Positions 59,220-64,000 of a stretch of 64,000 nt of DNA are shown in pieces (positions within the stretch are counted from its first letter, which is position 1; each line of letters opens with the position of its first letter). The notes beneath the pieces are model-generated. The model had not been told where the DNA came from, did no database searches, and saw only the letters and a program-made list of their open reading frames with translations. The position numbers and the translations under genes were made by a program. This DNA is from Bidens hawaiensis. Its lineage: Eukaryota; Streptophyta; Magnoliopsida; Asterales; Asteraceae. The stretch is from NCBI GenBank assembly GCA_021521415.1, contig JAIQDT010000670.1, positions 558,001-622,000 of the forward strand. Direction: 5' to 3'.

Positions 59220-60570
59220 CTGGTTCAAAATATAACCAATAAACATTAGTCTGAAACTTTACAAAGAGAAGTCACCCATACTATGCAGATTAAATAATAA
59301 ATCTAAACCAAGAATAAATTTCTATAAGAATTACCTTAATTTTGCTTTAAACAGTATACGGAGTCAAAATAATAATATCATCCAACTCCTTCGCATATGA
59401 CAAAAGAGAGCAACACAATCCTAGTATGCCAAAAGAACTGATATCATAACCTGCCAAAGAAGTGCTTTCCTACTTCATGCCCGTTTTCTCATCCAGCAAA
59501 AGATTAATTTCTGATATTAAAAATAGGATGAATATTAGTATAAAAAAAGTCTGCTACATTTAGAGAGTTAGTCGTTCAACTAAAAAGCCTAACTTGACAA
59601 CAAAATGTAAATTGCTAATGGATTTATAGCCTCTTAACCATTATAACTAAATAAATAGTTAACTGAATAAAACACAGAATTGCTACATAACTGAACAAAT
59701 ATTATACAGGTATATTTTTCTTTTCTGTCTCTAATATCATAGTGATAACAAGAAGATAACAAATTGCTAAGCGGTTATCACTCAAAAAGCTAACAACAAG
59801 CCTTCAATGTTCATGTTTTGAAGCACTGAAGCACGTTCTTCGCATGAACACTTGTAATCATGTAGAATTTAAGCTACTACCAAAGAAAGTAAGTTCATTA
59901 AAATCCATTAGTTTACACACTCTTGGTAATATAGTACTGATTTTGTCCATACAAATGTAACTCAGGGAATAGGATCAATAACACTCTACTATCGCAAAAG
60001 AAAACTAACTCAAAAACTCTCTATTGATCAAGCATTCAACGTGTCTTCAGTCTACCCAAGCCCTAACTTATAGATCTAAGTATCTAACCCTAACTTGGTG
60101 TCCAAGACATTACTAATCCTAGTAGCATACTAATCCTATTAACTTTAGGAAACTAAAGAAACTTAACCAACTTGTGAATACGGTCCAGGATTACCAACAG
60201 TAACACTAAATATACCTTCCATAAAGTTCAGTGTTCCACCTTCCAATTCCTCTCAAAATTCAAAGTACATACATAAAACACAAATTAGGGTTTCAGTATA
60301 CTTGCTAATAATTCAATTACAATATCATATTCCAATCTTCTAAATAACTCTGTACATCATCAATTTGAATAACATAATATAGTCTATTATATCTAGGTAA
60401 TTGAAGAAAATGCGGATATATGTGTATCAAAAGACGTCAAACAATCTATGAACATATATAATCGATGAATCAGAAGTGAAATCAAAGCGATTATTATATT
60501 ATAATTGTAACGGATGAAAAGGCGAACCAGAGTGTGCAGAGTCGATTGAGAAGCGGTTAGGTTAACTTAC
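59220..60570 (-). other. probable 5'-UTR intron of HBS1
   Basis: On the minus strand, CGAAA|GTAAGTTAAC (donor at 60570) and TTTGAACCAG|GAA (acceptor three bases before the start codon) define a 1351-bp leader intron. Nothing else is recognisable inside. The transcription start would be a little above 60571. No TATA box was assigned. Confidence 0.45.
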
Positions 60571-60639
60571 TTTCGGATGATCCACGAGTAGACTCCCCTT
60601 TATAAACGAATGCTTAACAAAACCCGTCATGCGAATTCG

Positions 60640-61630
60640 GTCGGTATTGATTAACGAATGCATAGACAAAATAGTGTTTGCACTTGTATAGTTTATGATT
60701 AAAAGAGTAACATTTTTAAAATAACGTATAGTCGGTTAGTAAAATATGTATAGTGCAATCACGAGTCGGCGTGAATTCAATTGGTATCGGGTTACGACAC
60801 CAGAACTAAACAAAAGTCTAACTTCGTCAACGCTCAAATACAACAATTAATATATTCAAAACAAAACTTGCATGTTGCGGCAGTAAACCAACGCGAAATC
60901 GGTCGGTATTAATTGTACCGGCATTTAATCTTAAATATAAGTTAGTGGGCCCTAACAAAAGATTATTGCACAAAGACTAGTTAAAATACAAGCAAAATAA
61001 AAGAGAAAAAAGATTGATGTGGCAACATCACAACTCCGTCACATTATTCAATTGAAGTTTTTTTGAAATTGACCATGCCTTTTAATATTAAGTATAATTT
61101 AACAATGAATATTATAAATATATTTTTTATCATCATAAAAAAAAGATAATAATAATAATAAGTATAATTAAACAATGAATATTATAAATATATTTTTTAT
61201 CATCATAAAACAAAAAAAGATAATAATAATAATGTATTTTACTATGGATGATGCTAAACAAACACCATGGATCATATGATATCAAATTAAGTCTGCATTT
61301 GAGAGTTTGACGTGTCATATGGGCCATTGGAAAAAAAAATGGTCATCGGGCCGTATGACTTTGTAAGTGATCACATTAATCATTTATTTGTTTGTCAAAC
61401 TCATGAGTCAATTGCAAATTCTAACTATTGTGTGCATGACATGAAATATCCAATCATACGTAATATATATTCTTACTCTTCGAATAGTCCAATTAGCGTC
61501 TGCTTATTCACCGTCGTTACAAAAGCCTCAAGCCTTACTCGTAGAATTCGTATCCAATCAACGTTTTATCAACTCAAGTGGGTTTTCATTTTATACATAT
61601 CATATATAGGGGTGAGATCCGGTACAATAA
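60640..61630. other. intergenic, upstream of HBS1
   Basis: AT-rich DNA with a tandem duplication of about 70 bp (61091-61230; unit starts AGTATAATT.AACAATG and ends in a GATAAT run). No gene supported. Confidence 0.5.
61091..61233. repeat. 70-bp tandem duplication
   Basis: AACAATGAATATTATAAATA plus TATTTTTTATCATCATAAAA occurs twice, with starts at 61091 and 61161. Both copies end in AATAATAATAA. Confidence 0.85.
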
Positions 61631-61649
61631 AATTAGAATACTAACCATA

Positions 61650-61792
61650 CAAATAACTAGAGTAATTACAACTTTGAACTAGAGTAATTATGTTATAAAA
61701 AATAATATATTGTAATAATAATTACTTTAGTTCAAAAGTTATAGTATATTAATAATTACTCCAGTGTTAACATAATTTTTCTAGTTATTTGT
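61650..61792. mobile_element. foldback MITE related in style to the 27.6-kb element
   Basis: The left arm (ACAAATAACTAGAGTAATTA) and the right arm (CTAGTTATTTGTAC, with GAGTAATTATT-type sequence repeated between) are inverted copies. Both this and the 27.6-kb element start with ACAAAT and contain AGAGTAATTA. Confidence 0.55.
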
Positions 61793-63285
61793 ACACTTAT
61801 CACGATAAAACTCGTTTTTTTATAGATTCACTTGATTGTTATAGATTCCACTTACTACCTTTATTATTTATTCAACCATGTCTTGTTATCATCGTGATTA
61901 CTATTTGTCACGTTTTAATAACGATAATTAAAATAATATGAGTGATTAGTAATAGAAGCTACTAGTCGTTATATAAATATATAAAATGATGTTATTTATC
62001 ATTCATAATCACGCGTACGTAAATAAGTTGTCAAAATAATATTGATCAAATTAACGATGACATTTATGTTACTAATAGTAATACCAATAATAATCATTAC
62101 ATGAGGGCTCGACGGCTACCGGTTGCAATGGGTGCATATATCTACAAAGTTATCTTTGTAAGTTGGGTTCATCTCCTTCTAGTTTTTATAAATTTTTTTT
62201 GATTAACTTGATTAGTGGAATATACAATTATGTTTCTGGGATTTGTGGTTTATATAAAGAACTACCATGTATCATTAAATTCAAAGCTTTTAAGTTCTAA
62301 CTAGGAATCATGTAACTTAAATACTTTTTAAATACTTACACCATGCGTGCTCTAAGCATTACAGAGGCGTTATGGGCTATAACGTCGGGGGCACACCGCA
62401 CCCCCGCACCCCCTTCCGACATTATGGCTTTTTTTTCGCCCTTTTGTACATAACGCTCGTGGAAGGCAAAAAAAATAATAAAGTTGAAGCATTATCGAGG
62501 CTTTATGACTACACCCTATTAAATAAGCTCCAGTTTAAGCATTATAGAGGCCACGTGTCGCATAATGCCTAGAGTCTGAAGGTGAGACTTTATGACTACT
62601 CATGGTCTTATAACTAACTTATGTGAACTTGAATTATTATTTTAACTTATTTTAACAATTATCCTTTCTAATACTAAATTTCATGTTGGGAGGTCTACGT
62701 TGATGGGGCACGTTGCTAGACTTGACGGGTTAGCGTGGTCGGGTTTAATACAATGATGAAAATTAGGCATGTAAACGAACTGAACGTTTGGTGAACTGTT
62801 CGTGAACCGTTCGGCGGGAAGTTCGCTTATGTTCGTTTATTTAATAAACGAACGAACATGAACACAAAATTTGTGTTCAATTAAATGAACGAACATGAAC
62901 ACATGTTCCGTTCGTTCATTTATGTTCATGAACGTTCGTTTATGTATTAATAAAAAGTAATTAAATATTATCTGGATATGTCATATGCTTAAAAGTTTTA
63001 TATTTGTTAATTGGTGTTCATTTATGTGTTTTCAGATTTAACTTTGTTTGTGTTCATTCACATTGGTTCATATATGTTTATTTATGTTCGTTTATCTTTG
63101 TTTAGTTATGTTTGTTTATATTTTAAACTAACGAACATAAGCGAACACAAATGTCCATTTCTAAATAAGGATTAATTTCATATATACCCTCACAAATATT
63201 CAAAATATCATATATACCCTACCAAAACTAAAAATATCAAATATACCAAATTATAATTAATTGACTATTCTACCCTTTCCTTTTA
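61793..63285. other. intergenic with simple repeats
   Basis: Contains a GAACG/TTCGTTTATG cryptically simple block (62765-63150), similar in motif to 4330-4560. A 200-bp segment with GGCGTTATG/CATAATGCC ends (62345-62570) may be another MITE. No gene is supported. Confidence 0.45.
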
Positions 63286-63771
63286 TTATTTGTCGATACC
63301 TAATTGTTTATTGAATCTGATGCTATGCTCATAATATGTTTGATCGATATATATCAAACTTGCATCTGTAATCGAACCAATATATATTAGTTTACGTATG
63401 TTTGGATTTGAGGTAACAAACTCGATGACTTTCAAACGTCGCCACGGGTAAACTATAAAGGTGGTTTTCTCAAACATCCATCTTGGATTTGGAGAAGAAT
63501 ATGGTGTGTCGGCGGTGGCGGAAACGACGGTTGTTGCCACAAAGAAGAGGACGGTGGTTTGCCGCAGCGGGTACAACATGATTTTTTCACATGAAATTCT
63601 TCGATGAAATCGATGGAAATTTAGTTTAGGTTTATGGTTTTCAGTGAGATATTGGGTAAGAACCTCCAATGGAAATGAAATGTGATAGATGTGGGCAATA
63701 GAAATGGTGAGGGTAAGAACCTCTGTTTTGGTTTTGATCTGTGAATTCGAAAGCCCCACAGCAATTTTCAC
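63286..63771 (-). CDS. doubtful ORF, no family recognised
   Basis: A single open frame of 161 codons. An internal Met (about residue 65) begins MLYPLRQTTVLFFVATTVVS, a secretion-signal-like stretch, followed by about 75 residues with no motif I know. There is no neighbour suggesting a role, no obvious splice partner and no clear promoter. It could be a relic exon, a small secreted protein gene or chance. I do not assign a function. Confidence 0.2.
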   Translation of the reverse strand: MKIAVGLSNSQIKTKTEVLTLTISIAHIYHISFPLEVLTQYLTENHKPKLNFHRFHRRISCEKIMLYPLRQTTVLFFVATTVVSATADTPYSSPNPRWMFEKTTFIVYPWRRLKVIEFVTSNPNIRKLIYIGSITDASLIYIDQTYYEHSIRFNKQLGIDK

Positions 63772-63926
63772 TGTGGTTAAATATGTTGGTGGATTGTTCT
63801 TGGCCAGAAAGAATTATTCATTTGATTAATGGTGCACGTTAGGTTAGAGACGAGGATAAAATTGTCATTTAATAAAAAACTTTTAATGAATTGGATATAT
63901 ATGATATTTTAATTTTTTTATAAAGG

Positions 63927-63949
63927 TATATATATATATATATATATGA
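63927..63949. repeat. (TA)n microsatellite
   Basis: A pure TA run within DNA that repeats the phrase ATATATGATATTTT in several variants near the window end. Confidence 0.85.
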
Positions 63950-64000
63950 TATTTTTAGTTTTACATGGGCATATATGATATTTCTAATATTTGCAAGGGC

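Noticed and set aside
1..64000. CRISPR arrays, prokaryotic defence or biosynthetic gene clusters
   Set aside because: No regularly spaced repeats and no bacterial-type genes. All genes are intron-containing plant genes, and the neighbours are functionally unrelated apart from the tandem kinases.

Overview
The window is nuclear DNA from a flowering plant, most likely a member of the Asteraceae. Genes carry many short introns with plant splice signals, intergenic DNA is AT-rich, and transposon relics are dense. The family-level guess rests on one retroelement type (a LINE with a CCHC / RPAD...VD C-terminus) and on intronic repeats with GGGTCAAA-type ends, both of which I associate with that family. 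It is an inference, not a match I could run. There is no prokaryotic sequence, CRISPR array or defence island.

Layout: 1-1954 is the 3' end of a Ty1/copia element with its 3' LTR. 3.1-18.0 kb is a minus-strand cluster of cysteine-rich receptor-like kinases (DUF26 RLKs): a decayed exon fragment (3.1-3.4 kb), an apparently intact seven-exon gene of 646 codons (3845-7870), and a third copy (13031-18046) that is intact in all visible exons except one. In that exon about 1.17 kb of organelle-type DNA replaces the end of the activation-loop exon. 18-30.5 kb has no gene I can support. It holds Helitrons, short retroposons with clear target-site duplications, a 2.2-kb solo LTR, a SINE, foldback elements and a Cassandra-type (5S-bearing) solo LTR.

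30.6-44.7 kb is a complete plus-strand gene for alpha-glucan water dikinase (GWD1/SEX1/R1). Its 32 coding exons sum exactly to an open frame of 1409 residues. Two introns start with GC, and one intron holds an antisense LINE 3' end. 45.6-49.0 kb is a neprosin-family peptidase pseudogene. 50.3-52.7 kb (minus) is a two-exon mitochondrial-type PPR gene (494 aa). 54.5-59.2 kb (minus) is an 11-exon HBS1-like translational GTPase (727 aa) with an N-terminal RanBP2-type zinc finger. 60.6-64 kb holds only repeats and one doubtful ORF.

The three intact housekeeping-type genes are not functionally linked: starch phosphorylation in plastids, organelle RNA metabolism, and ribosome rescue. Apart from the tandem RLK duplicates, the neighbourhood is ordinary plant synteny. 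The unusual content is structural: the mosaic organelle insertion inside a kinase exon, several nested transposon insertions that can be ordered in time, and a LINE family caught twice in gene introns.
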